Below are positions 51,956 through 62,400 of a stretch of 64,000 nucleotides of DNA, piece after piece; the stretch's first letter is position 1; every line of letters starts with the position of its first letter. Made by a program: the position numbers and the translations under genes. The notes below the pieces were generated by a model. The model ran no database searches, was not told the DNA's origin, and was given only the letters and a program-made list of their open reading frames with translations. This stretch comes from Mesostigma viride (Eukaryota > Streptophyta > Mesostigmatophyceae > Mesostigmatales > Mesostigmataceae): the NCBI GenBank assembly GCA_009746045.1, contig RPFO01000080.1, positions 12,070,802 through 12,134,801 of the forward strand, written 5' to 3'.

Positions 51956-54264
51956 GGCCCACCAAATACAACAAACGAAACAAACAAACAATCACCCCCC
52001 TACACCAGTCGCTGGAGCGGCCGGCCCACTTTGACATGCGCGGCTTCTTCCCGCTGCTGCTCTGGAACTGGGCGGGCATGGAGGGCATGGGCAGCTACGC
52101 GGGTGAGGTGCACAACCCCGCGCGCAACGTGCCGGCTGCGCTCATGCTCTCCATCACCATCATCTTCGCCGAGGTCGTCTTCTCCGTCATCGTGGGCGTC
52201 AGCGTGCTCTCGGCGTCCACCTGGCACGATGGATCGTTCATGCAGGTGGGTGGGTGGTGGCCAAGTGGCAGCATGGCTCCTCGACGCAGGTGGCTGGCGC
52301 TTATCGTGTGGTCATGCCACGAATGCGAATGCCACCCCTGGGTGCTGCTGCGTGCAACCAATCATGCTCGCCATGGCTTGACGTCAATGGTTAGCGACAT
52401 TATGCTCACCAAAGTCAATGCTCCGCAACCAGAAGATGGGCGCAGCAACATGCACGCGTGCTTCTCTGGGCTTCTTTGGGCTCCACATTTCTCTCTTTGC
52501 TCATTCTGGCGCCCGCACATTGCTCTCTTTGCTCATTCTGGCACCTGCACATTGCTCTCTTTGCTTGTTCTGGCGCCTGCACACGCTCCTGCTCCGCTGG
52601 CACACGTCACTGGGTCGCGCACATCATCGGCATGCGGTGACTCTTGGTTCATGCGATTGCTCATGCTTGCACCTGCACACATACATGCACGCGTCCCCAG
52701 GTCGCGCACATCATCGGCGGTCTCAAGCTGGCTGACCTGTTTGCGCTGGGTGCGGCCGTGGGCGCGGCGGGCGAGCTGTGCGCGCTGCTCATGATGGCAT
52801 CGCATATCGTGTACGGCATGGGCAAGGTGAGGAGGAGCTCCGCCACATCAAGGAAATCTATACGCCTTGGCTGCTCGCCTTTGCTGCTCGATGCGTGTTT
52901 TCTGCTCCCACACGCATCTTTCTGCTTACTTCTGTCCGCATTGACTTCGTTGGTTCACGTGTTTAATTACTTATTAAACCTGCCCTGTTCAGTCTCCTCC
53001 CAGGATGTGTACTCTACAAGCATGCATGGATGGACATGTCGTTCAAATATCCGCCGGCAGTGGGGCCTGGTTGCTGCGCATGTTGCCAGTGGGGCCTGGG
53101 TGCTGCGCATGGTGCCCGTGGGGCCTGGGTGCTGCGTGTGTCATGTCGTTGCCTTTGACGTGTCACTGCAACCTTGCCGGATCCCTGCCTGCCACTCCTG
53201 GCCCCCTTTTGTCGGCATGCCCGTGCCAGCACACGGACCGTGTACGCACGTTTTGTAGCGTCGCAGGCGCATTCCACTTATCGTAGGAATCCCGTACGGT
53301 GGGACGGCCAGTATCGTATGCCAGTATCCTCTGCCAGTATCGTATGACGGCCCGTTTTCGTGTCCATCTTGTGCTGCTGTCCTTGCATCGCTGTCGGAAT
53401 AAATATCACATCTGCCTGCAAGGCGGTCATCACCGCTGCCAGACGCTAGCAGCTGAGTACGCGCAAACGGGGGTCACAGAAGCTGATACATGATCACGCT
53501 CTCACAGGGGTCACAGAAGCCGGTACACTATCACGCTCTCACCGGGGTTACAGAAGCCGGTACATTCTGTGTCCGCGTTGCGCCTTGCGTGTGTGTCTAT
53601 GTGCATGTGTGGGCATGCGTCTCCTGTGTGTCGGTGTGTGGGTCTTGTTTGTGAGAGCGGGCATGTAGGTGCGTGCGCATGCTTGCTGCTGTGTCTGCAC
53701 GCGAGTGTTCGTCTGCTCGTGTATATCATCGAGCCTGTGCATACGCCCCCATGTCTCCGTGCCCATGTTTCTCTCTTCCTCCATGTGCCTGCGCCTCCTC
53801 CCCCCTCTCCCCCTGCGCCTCCTCTCCCCCCCCCCTAGGTGGGCTCCCTGCCCGGCATCTTTGCCACCGTGAACGAGAGCACAGGGGTGCCCACCTACGC
53901 CATGCTACTCAACGTGGTGGTCATGGGCGCCTTCACCGCGTTGCCCTTTGAGGCGCTCGCCGAGGCCGAGATGCTCATCTACTGCGTCACGCTCCTCTTC
54001 TGCTTCGCCGCCTGCCTCAAGCTGCGCGTGCTCGAGCCCGACCGCAAGCGGCCCTACCGCATCCCGCTGGGCAAGTACGGCATCTGGCCCTTCTGCATTG
54101 TCCCCATCGCGATCATGTTTTTCATTGTGCTCATGTCCAACTGGACTACCGTCATCATCAGCGTGGTCGAGGTGGTCCTGGCGACCGTGGCCTACTTTGT
54201 GGCGGTCAAGATCAAGGGCCACAAGAAGCTCATCGACTTCGACGCGCTGGGCGACGACATTTAA
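50319..54264 (+). CDS. Polyamine/amino-acid transporter, PUT/LAT type, APC superfamily (4 exons, 510 aa)
   Basis: Proton-coupled uptake of polyamines or amino acids across a membrane. Exons 50319-51062, 52009-52245, 52701-52826, 53839-54264; all in phase 0, total 1533 bases. A hydrophilic Ser/Gly-rich N-terminus of about 85 residues precedes TM1. Family hallmarks: VYGLEDCVGMGGPYY (helix-break substrate region), MPENGGQILWVDRTFGPFW, NGATMPVLFLDYVEKL, LLLWNWAGMEGMGSYAGEV (TM6 break and following GEV), ARNVPAALM, and the cytosolic loop PDRKRPYRIPLG before the last helices. These match plant polyamine uptake transporters better than bacterial permeases; the substrate is inferred. Intron 2 has a copy of the exon 3 acceptor. 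Ends with a lysine-rich tail KIKGHKKLIDFDALGDDI. Confidence 0.88.
51918..51953 (+). repeat. (AC)n microsatellite
   Basis: About 18 CA units in transporter intron 1, 55 bp before the acceptor. Confidence 0.9.
52480..52635 (+). repeat. 33-bp repeats and an upstream copy of the exon 3 acceptor in transporter intron 2
   Basis: CTCTCTTTGCTCATTCTGGC with GCCCGCACATTG occurs about four times (52491-52590). At 52610 GGGTCGCGCACATCATCGGC then ATGCGG repeats the real acceptor and exon start at 52697-52720 (CAGGTCGCGCACATCATCGG then CGG), 90 bp upstream. Confidence 0.85.
53060..53560 (+). repeat. Two short tandem repeats in transporter intron 3
   Basis: GTGGGGCCTGGGTGCTGCGC-type units x3 at 53061-53135, and GGGGTCACAGAAGCCGGTAC with ACTATCACGCTCTCACC x3 at 53469-53565. 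Confidence 0.85.
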
Positions 54265-55200
54265 AAAACCGAGGGGCAAGGATGGCATGCAACTAGTCAT
54301 CGGTGTGCGATGACATCCAATAGACATGGATGGAGGGTGGCATTGAATATACACAGGGGCGGGTGCTGCAGGGGTGAATGCGTGCATTCACTGGTTCATA
54401 CTTAAAGTAACGTCCCTGGCGATGCAATCGTCTTGGCACACGGAGCACTCAACACGCCGAGCTGCTGCCCATATTGTTGGCTTGCCACAGTACTCGTGCC
54501 AGGCTCAGTCTGGACAGATCCAGGCTACCCCTGGGTTTACGCGTCTGTGGGCAGTGGGCAGGGAGGTAGGCGGGATGCCAACCTGGTATAGGTTTCCTGA
54601 CGTGGCAGCTACCTCGCTTTTCCAGTGGCATGGCCACGAGTCCTGGAATGTTGAGGCATGGCGTATCTCAAAATCAGCTGCCAGGGCATAGAATCAAGGA
54701 ACTGGCCTACTGTGGGATTGCATGCCTGAGGCGAAGGCATGCATTGGTCGTTTGCATTACTTCGGTATGTGGTGTTGGGCTTGACCAGTGTCCAGCCGGA
54801 GGAGTCGTTGACTTCCGCAGTGTTGTTCCAGGCAGGATAGCTCCGGTGACCGAGGTTGGTAGCGAAACTATAGCTAAATAGACTGCGCCAGATTGTGATT
54901 GAAAGGACTCTCTTGCCCTTGGGCTGGTGCCTCCCCAGGCTCTGCTTTGATGCACAGCTGCTTGGTTTCCATTGATATTTGCCAGATATTGATGAGGTTT
55001 ATTATGTCGTCCCACTTGCATTTCACTGCGCATCATGTTGCGCACGCGCTTGTTACCCGGCCACTGGTAAATTGCAATGAAATGCCTGTGCTTGCAGGTA
55101 ATCAGTAATACCGAGTGGAGTGTGGACCCTTGCCTAAAATATGGCATTGTATTTCCAATTTAAAGTTTCGCGCAAAGCTAGGCAAACGAACGAGCCACGA
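54265..55200. other. Transporter 3' flank, nothing recognised
   Basis: No exon, RNA gene or repeat family that I can support. Confidence 0.4.
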
Positions 55201-55204
55201 GCGG

Positions 55205-55250
55205 ACATTAATTAATTAATTAATAAGCACGTGACTGCGTCACGTGGGTG
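55205..55250 (-). mobile_element. LINE 3' end (TTAA tail and CACGTGAC hairpin), reverse orientation
   Basis: TTAATTAATTAATTAA, AAGCACGTGACTGCGTCACG TG: reverse version of the blocks at 8236-8270 and 9405-9450. Confidence 0.7.
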
Positions 55251-55616
55251 CCAATACAGAGTAAAGGAACCTTCAACCCTATATACACAGTGAGAAGGAG
55301 GGAGGGCGCCCTAGCTTCTCTCACTGCCGCAGGTGGGCAGGCCACAGAGCGCTCTCTCCACGGCATGGTGCCGGGGCGCGACACTGTGGGTGCAATACAA
55401 CCAGTGCAATACCATAGGTAGGCTGACGCATAGCTTATGCTACAAATGTGAGGTGGGCTCAAGACGTCGGCTAATTAAGGCGCAAGCTGATGGCCACAAG
55501 GTGCCAGAGCTAATTGAAGGTACTATAACGCTGTGCGCTAATATCGTTTCAAGTGCTGTAATGCCTAAGCTATCCCATCATCGATTGCCCCCATCTAGAC
55601 AACTAGCTGGAGTGCT

Positions 55617-55760
55617 CTATCCCGGGGAAGCCCGGGGGGGCTTCCACAGTTTCTTGTTGACATAGAGGTCCCCGCCCCGCCAGTACACTTGGGGCTTCTC
55701 GGGGTTGGTCTTGTGGCGGATGTAGTCGGGCCACTGATCGCGGCGTTGCTGCGAACGAGC
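55617..55760 (-). pseudogene. LINE ORF1 C-terminal fragment
   Basis: Reverse strand reads RRDQWPDYIRHKTNPEKPQV, then YWRGGDLYVNKKLWKPPR and a stop at 55617; this matches the C-terminus of the ORF1 at 28360-28470 (RRDLWPEYLRHKQDPQKPKV). Everything upstream is missing. Confidence 0.8.
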
Positions 55761-55855
55761 GTTGCTGCGCGGCGTTGCTGCACGAGCGGACATGGCTGAC
55801 AGCAGAGCTCAGAACTTTCACGTCTGAGCCCCAAATTTAGTCGGACTACTTGCAT

Positions 55856-55882
55856 CAGATGCGTCTTTTCAAGACGCATCTG
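55856..55882. repeat. Hairpin with perfect 12-bp arms
   Basis: CAGATGCGTCTT, TTC, AAGACGCATCTG. It follows a diverged copy of the 6894-6940 repeat and may be its end. Confidence 0.8.
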
Positions 55883-55922
55883 CTAGTATAATCGGTTACG
55901 GCTGTAACGAAGTATTTTGCCA

Positions 55923-56395
55923 ATGCCACCAAAACACTCTCAACCTCAACAAACAAACATCGAGCTGCTGTCGACAGCAGCTCGTCCGACATCTAGTCCT
56001 GCGGACGCCAACCCTCTCGCGCTGATCCCAGCTCTCCCCCCCGGTCTGCCTCCCTCGACGCAATGCTCTACACCAAATTCGTCGCCCATTCCCAAGAAAA
56101 CCCGAACTTCCCATACCAAATGGGATGTCCGCGGCTTTGGCGCCGGCCAGCGGGATTTTTGCATCTTGGAAATCTTTACACTCACGAAGCAACAATGTGA
56201 CGATGTTATCAAGTTCCTGCATGGGCCGCCATGACGAACTTTTTCTGCCTACTCCTGGCGACAAGGTCACCAAGCCCAACTGGGAATGGCTGCTTCAAGA
56301 GCCGGAGGCGTACTTGAAGGCAGTCATCATGTGCAGCTCAGTACCTGCGCTGCGACGCCCAGGACTTCACCAGGGAAGGCCCACACTAAATCACT
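55923..56395 (+). pseudogene. Unrecognised coding-like segment with a frame break
   Basis: ATG at 55923 opens a 103-codon frame: Pro/Ser/Thr-rich start, then a more ordered part (KWDVRGFGAGQRDFC, ILEIFTLTKQQCDDVIKFL). It stops at 56234, but the adjacent frame continues with protein-like sequence (RHDELFLPTPGDKVTKPNWE, WLLQEPEAYLKAVIMCSS). A single frameshift or a short intron would join them. No family recognised; it may be a gene fragment or from a mobile element. Confidence 0.35.
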
Positions 56396-58150
56396 AATCG
56401 AAAATTACTTGGGAAATGTTGTCTCGGGCTGATGGACATGTGTGCCCCTCAATTGCGGAGTTAAATTGGATGTATAATTGAATGAAATACATTATTACAT
56501 TCCATGCATCGATGCTCGAGTCATCGCGATATCTGAATATCTTACATAATTACAGACCCATCAATTGGAAGATCAGAAAGCTCCAGTGCATCTGCTCTAC
56601 GACCGGACGTCTCAATCGTACGTAGTGCTTTCGAGTTATAATTACCCTCAATGTATGTCTGGAAAATCCACGTGCAGGCAGTGTCAAATGCATGGTATAT
56701 GAACTAGTTATGTACATGTCAAGATGATGACAGTCAAGCGAGGCCATACATGTTGACGGACAAGTGAGCCTGTAGACCTACGTCGATCCCCAGTTCCTCG
56801 ATGTCGTGCGCAGCCCCGATATCATCAGATTTCCAATCCCCAACGGCCGTCGGCTCCGCAAAATCCACGTTCGCGATTAAACAGTGCAACCGCGAGGGCC
56901 GTTCTAACTTGTAATCCACCTATATAATGGGCTCCGTCTCGTCACCGTGCGTTCGCATCAACAGGACAGCCACGGGTGTCGCGACGTCTCGGACGCTGTG
57001 CACTACACGCATCATCTCGGTCATCGCAGCCGTCGAGCACGTCACAAGCATCAATTATTCTCTGGACGAATTCTCGTGACCGTGTTGATATTAATGTCTG
57101 CCAACTTCACGACTGTGAACAGCAGCCTCACGCACGTCCGGTCCATCCGACTCCGTCAGGCGGTGTTGCGAATGGCGTCCTGCGTGCAAAAACCAGTACA
57201 TGAAGGACAATAATGTTAGCCCGTTAGACAGATTTGTCTGTGGTTCCGCTTACAGCAGTACTAATCACCCGTTACGCGGATTTCGGGCAAGTGGGTATCC
57301 TCCTACATTACATGTATCCAATTATGGACGGGAGATTTAAAATGGGAAACAAGTATCAGCGAACCCAGAATCAAGGTATCCACGCAACGGTTTTGAATAA
57401 ACGGCTATGTACATAGAGACACAATGAACTGAACAAAACTTTAGTAGCTCACTCGTCGTTCACTTGTTAGTCGTAACGGAGGCAGTCATTCAGTCAGTTT
57501 GCAAGTTCAGTTGGCAAGTACGGAAACACACGCAAGTGCGTAACGGAGGCAGTCAGTCAGTCAGTTTGCAAGTGCAGTTGGCAAGTACGGACCACCAACC
57601 GCGTGTGTACGTCCATGATATCGCAATAATATAATCAAGAATAACAGGGGACGGTTAACGTATCCTTTACGCAGCTTTTTCGTTCAGGGCATGTTGAAAT
57701 AACGAAAGTGGGGTCAGGTGTTCGAACCCTCCAAGTGCCGAATTTTTTACGAACCAGCGCATTCACGAACCTTGCACTGGGGACGCGGTGGACCATTACC
57801 CCGGCCTAATTCTAGCATTGTACACAAGGGGCGGTGGCTAGCAGTAAAGAAGGGCATCCTAGTCATAACGCTGGGCAAGTTTGAAAGCACCAACGGCCGT
57901 TGAGTAGGAAAAAAAAAGAGCAGGAGAAGAGCACGTCGACGTTTCAACAGCAAGACAAAAATATTAAACCCCGAGTACCAATGAAAATGCTTTCATGCAT
58001 GTCCACCCCGACGAGGCACAAATTCATGCATGCCCACCCCGACGAGGCACAAATTAATGAACGACAGATTTCTCACCCCCCCCCGGCACATGGCACAAGT
58101 GCCATCGCACGCACACACATTGTAGACAGGGTTATGAGAGTTTCGAGAGT

Positions 58151-58713
58151 CCAACGGCCGTTGGCTCGGAGAAATTGACAGTACACCCGTAAAGACATTA
58201 AAATTATCACTTTGTTGTCTTATGTGTGCCTTGTCATTTCCCAAGGTCAAAAGCCGTCAACTTCTGCACCTCTTGTCCCTCCCACCCGTACGCACTAAGC
58301 ATGCCCACCTTACACTACCACATGTGGCTCTTGAGAAAACTCCCCCCGACGATGCACATGTGCCATCTCACGCACACACCTTCAGACAAGGCTATCAGTT
58401 TTTCGGAGTCCAACGGCCGTTGGCTCCGAGAAATGCTGTTACAACTCAAAATTACAATGGTGACATCCACGAGCTAGTGGTACGCCGAACAAGTGCTTGT
58501 ATGACATATGGCGACTGCCCGTGAGGAAAAGTCCACCACCACACACGGTCAGTTTTTTGAGTCCAACGGCCGTTGGCTCCGAGAAATGCTGTTACAACGC
58601 AAAATTACAATGGTGACATACATGAGCTAGTGGTACGCCGAACAAGTGCTTGTATGACATATGGCGACTGCCCGTGAGGAAAAGTCCACCACCACACACG
58701 GACAGTTTTTTGA
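58151..58713 (+). repeat. Palindrome CCAACGGCCGTTGG repeats and 153-bp tandem duplication
   Basis: Perfect 14-bp palindrome at 58151-58164, 58410-58423 and 58563-58576, one-base variants at 57890-57903 and 56840-56853; the three perfect copies share AGTCCAACGGCCGTTGGCTC then (C/G)GAGAAAT. From 58408 a 153-bp unit is repeated at 58561 with few changes. Confidence 0.9.
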
Positions 58714-59057
58714 CTCCAACGCAAGAACAGACGTAATGCACACCAAGTGACCAAGTGGCAAGATAAAAACACCCTTGCCAATCTCTACCCACAAAAACTT
58801 AGCCCCGAAATCCGTAGCCCCGAAATCCGTAATTGATTTGTACATTGTAGATGACAATGCAGCGATCACATGTATTCTGAAACCAACACGTTTTTACCTA
58901 GTTATCATGGTAACCAATTTATGGTTACCTAGTTATCCATGGCTAGAAAGTTGTTGTAAATACACGATGTGGCCACACACGCCATAGATGAAAATCATAA
59001 CCAGCTCACGCACATGATCATGGAAGGGGACTCCATTGATCTCAAAAAAGAAAGCTC

Positions 59058-59120
59058 AAGACACCCTACACCCTACACCATACATCCTACAACCTACACC
59101 CTTAACTCTCCACCCTTAAA
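59058..59120 (+). repeat. Degenerate telomere-like CCCTACA repeats
   Basis: ACACCCTACACCCTACACC followed by ATACATCCTACAACCTACAC and CCTTAACTCTCCACCCTTAA; similar to, but not, the CCCTAAA type of green-lineage telomeres. Confidence 0.5.
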
Positions 59121-59140
59121 GCTTACGTGACCTTTTTTTC

Positions 59141-59208
59141 GGAGAAATGTCCGAGTGGAATGCTATGTATGGGGTAACTTTCCCAAGGGTTCGAATCCCT
59201 CTTTCTCC
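59141..59208 (+). pseudogene. Truncated plastid-like tRNA-Ser
   Basis: The acceptor stem GGAGAAA (59141-59147) pairs fully with TTTCTCC (59202-59208). ATGTCCGAGTGG fits the D-arm/A-box of serine tRNAs, and AAGGGTTCGAATCCCTC is a complete T-arm with B-box. Between them only AATGCTATGT and a variable-arm hairpin (GGGGTAACTTTCCC) remain: the 3' part of the D-arm and the 5' half and loop of the anticodon arm are missing, so there is no anticodon. Arms match plastid trnS most closely, suggesting a nuclear copy of plastid DNA with a 15-20 bp deletion. Confidence 0.7.
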
Positions 59209-59326
59209 ATTAGAGTTTTGTTTAGCTTCTATTCTCGTCTACACATAATTCACACGAAGTACGCTTGCAAATACTTTATTACTATTTTGTTTGATATACT
59301 ACACTAATATTATAATTGTTGTGTGT

Positions 59327-59455
59327 GTGTGTTGTTCACGTGTGCGTGTGTGTGTTGTGTGTGTTGTGTGTGTTGTGCGTGTGCGTGTGCGTGTGCGTGT
59401 GCGTGTGCGTGTGCGTGTGCGTGTGCGTGTGCGTGTGCGTGTGTGTGTGTATATA
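59327..59455 (+). repeat. GT/GTGTGC microsatellite
   Basis: GTGTGTGTTGTGTGT then (GTGTGC)n from about 59378 to 59442. It grades into the 40-bp satellite, whose unit contains GTGTGTGTGC, so the satellite may have arisen from it. Confidence 0.9.
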
Positions 59456-59499
59456 ATTTTTTGTTGTGTGTGTGTGTTGTGTGTTGTACGTGCAAGGTG

Positions 59500-62400
59500 T
59501 ATGTACATGTGTGTGCAGCCGGCCCTTGCGTGCGCGGTGTGTGTACGTTTCTGTGCAGCCGCCCCTTGCGTGCGCGGTGTATGTACGTGTGTGTGCATGC
59601 CGACCCTTGCGTGCATGGTGTGTGTACGTGTGTGTGCAGCCGCCCCTTGCGTGCGCGGTGTATGTACATGTGTTTGCACTCGCCCCTTGCGTGCGCGGTG
59701 TATGTACGTGTGTGTGCAGCCGCCCCTTGCGTCCGCGGTGGATGTACGTGTGTGCAGCCGCCCCTTGCGTGCATGGTGTATGTACGTGTGTGTGCAGCCG
59801 CCCCTTGCGTGCGCGGTGTATGTACATGTGTGTGCATCCTTGTCCTTGCGTGCATGGTGTATGTACATGTGAGTGCCGTCGCCCCAACCGTGCATTGTGT
59901 ATGTACGTGTGTGTGCAGCCGCCCCTTGCGTGCATGGTGTATGTACATGTGTTTGCACTCTCCCCTTGCGTGCGCGGTGTATGTACGTGTGTGTGCAGCC
60001 GCCCCTTGCGTGCGCGGTGGATGTACGTGTGTGCGCACTCGCCCCTTGCGTGCGCGGTGTATGTACGTGTGTGCGCACTCGCCCCTTGCGTGCGCGGTGT
60101 ATGTACGTGTGTGTGCAGCCGCCCCTTGCGTGCGCGGTGTATGTACATGTGTGTGCATCCTTGTCCTTGCGTGCATGGTGTATGTACATGTGAGTGCCGT
60201 CGCCCCAACCGTGCATTGTGTATGTACGTGTGTGTGCAGCCGCCCCTTGCGTGCATGGTGTGTGTACATGTGTGTGCATCCTTGTCCTTCCGTGCATGGT
60301 GTATGTACATGTGTGTGCAGCCGCCCCTTGCGTGCGCGGTGTATGTACGTGTGTGTGCAGCCGCCCCTTGCGTGCATGGTGTGTGTACATGTGTGTGCAT
60401 CCTTGTCCTTGCGTGCATGGTGTGTGTACATGTGTGTGCAGCCGCCCCTTGCGTGCGCGGTGGATGTACATGTGCAGGCAGTTGCCCCTTGCGTGCGCGG
60501 TGTATGTACATGTGTTTGCACTCGCCCCTTGCGTGCGCGGTGTATGTACATGTGTGTGCAGCCGCCCCTTGCGTGCATGGTGTATGTACATGTGTGTGCA
60601 GTCGCCCCGTGCGTGCGCAGTGTATGTACGTGTGTGTGCATGCCGGCCCTTGCGTGCATGGTGTGTGTACGTGTGTGTGCAGGCGCCCCTTGCATGCGCA
60701 GTGTATGTACGTGTGAGTGCAGCCGGCCCTTCCGTGCGCGGTGGATGTACATGTGTGGGCAGTCGCCCCGTGCGTGCGCAGTGTATGTACGTGTGTGTGC
60801 ATGCCGGCCCTTGCGTGCATGGTGTGTGTACGTGTGTGTGCAGGCGCCCCTTGCATGCGCAGTGTATGTACGTGTGAGTGCAGCCGGCCCTTCCGTGCGC
60901 GGTGGATGTACATGTGTGGGCAGTTGCCCCTTGTGTGCGCGGTGTATGTACATGTGTTTGCACTCGCCCCTTGCGTGCGCGGTGGATGTACATGTGTGTG
61001 CAGCTGCCCCTTGCGTGCATGGTTTATGTACATGTGTGTGCAGTCGCCCCGTGCGTGCGCAGTGGATGTACGTGTGTGTGCAGCCGCCCCTTGCGTGCGC
61101 GGTGGATGTACATGTGCGGGCAGTTGCCCCTTGCGTGCGCGGTGTATGTACATGTGAGTGCAGCCGCCCCTTGCGTGCGCGGTGTATGTACGTGTGTGTG
61201 CAGCCGCCCCGTGGTTGCGCGGTGGATGTACATGTGAGTCCAGCCGTCCCTTCCGTGCATGGTGTGTGTACGTGTGTGTGCAGTTGCCCCTTGCGTGCGC
61301 AGTGTATGTACGTGTGTGTGCATGCCGGCCCTTGCGTGCATGGTGTATGTACGTGTGTGTGCAGCCGGCCCTTGCGTGCATGGTGTGTGTAGATGTGTGT
61401 TCATCCTTGTCCTTGCGTGCATGGTGTATGTACATGTGGGTGCAGCCGCCCCTTGCGTGCGCGGTGGATGTACATGTGCGGGCAGTTGCCCCTTGCGTGC
61501 GCGGTGTATGTACGTGTGTGTGCAGCCGGCCCTTGCGTGCGCGGTGTGTGTACATGTGTGTGCAGTTGCCCCTTGCGTGCGCGGTGTAGGTACGTGTCTG
61601 TGCAGCCGCCCCAAGCGTGCATGGTGTGTGTACGTGTGTGCAGCCGCCCCTTGCGTGCGCGGTGTATGCCAGTGACAGTGTGTGCATGCCGGCCCTTGCG
61701 TGCATGGTGTGTGTAAGTGTGTGTGCAGCAGCCCCTTGCGTGCGCGGTGTAGGTACGTATGTGTGCAGCCGCCCCTTGCGTGCGCGGTGTATGTACGTGT
61801 TAATGCAGCCGGCCCTTGCGTGCGCAGTGTATGTCCAGGTGTGGGCAGTTGCCCCTTGCGTGCGCGGTGTATGTACGTGTGTGTGCAGCCGCCCCTTGCG
61901 TGCATGGTGGGTGTACATGTGAGTGCAGCCGCCCCTTGCGTGCGCGGTGTGTGTACGTGTGTGTGCAGCCCCCCCTTGCGTGCGCGGTGTAGGTACGTGT
62001 GTGTGCAGCCGCCCCAAGCGTGCATGGTGTGTGTACGTGTGTGCAGCCGCCCCTTGCGTGCGCGGTGTATGCCAGTGTGTGTGCATGCCGGCCCTTGCGT
62101 GCATGGTGTGTGTAAGTGTGTGTGCAGCCGCCCCTTGCGGGCGCGGTGTAGGTACGTATGTGTGCAGCCGCCCCTGGCGTGCATGGTGTATGTATGTGTG
62201 TGTGCAGCCGCCCCTTGCGTGCGCGGTGGATGTACGTGTGTGTGCAGCCACCCCTTGCATGCGCGGTGTATGTACGTGTGTGTGCAGCCGCCCCTTGCGT
62301 GCGCGGTGTAGGTACGTGTGTGTGCAGCCGCCCCAAGCGTGCATGGTGTGTGTAAGTGTGTGTGCAGCAGCCCCTTGCGTGCGCGGTGTAGGTACGTATG

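Larger units (their letters stand above)
56396..59140. other. Intergenic with small repeats, no gene recognised
   Basis: Contains a 65-bp spaced duplication GTAACGGAGGCAGTCA..GGCAAGTACGG (57474 and 57539), a 33-bp duplication CCACCCCGACGAGGCACAAA (58002 and 58035), five copies of a palindromic motif, a 153-bp tandem duplication, and degenerate CCCTACA repeats at 59058-59120. Base composition is lower in GC than the genes. Confidence 0.5.
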
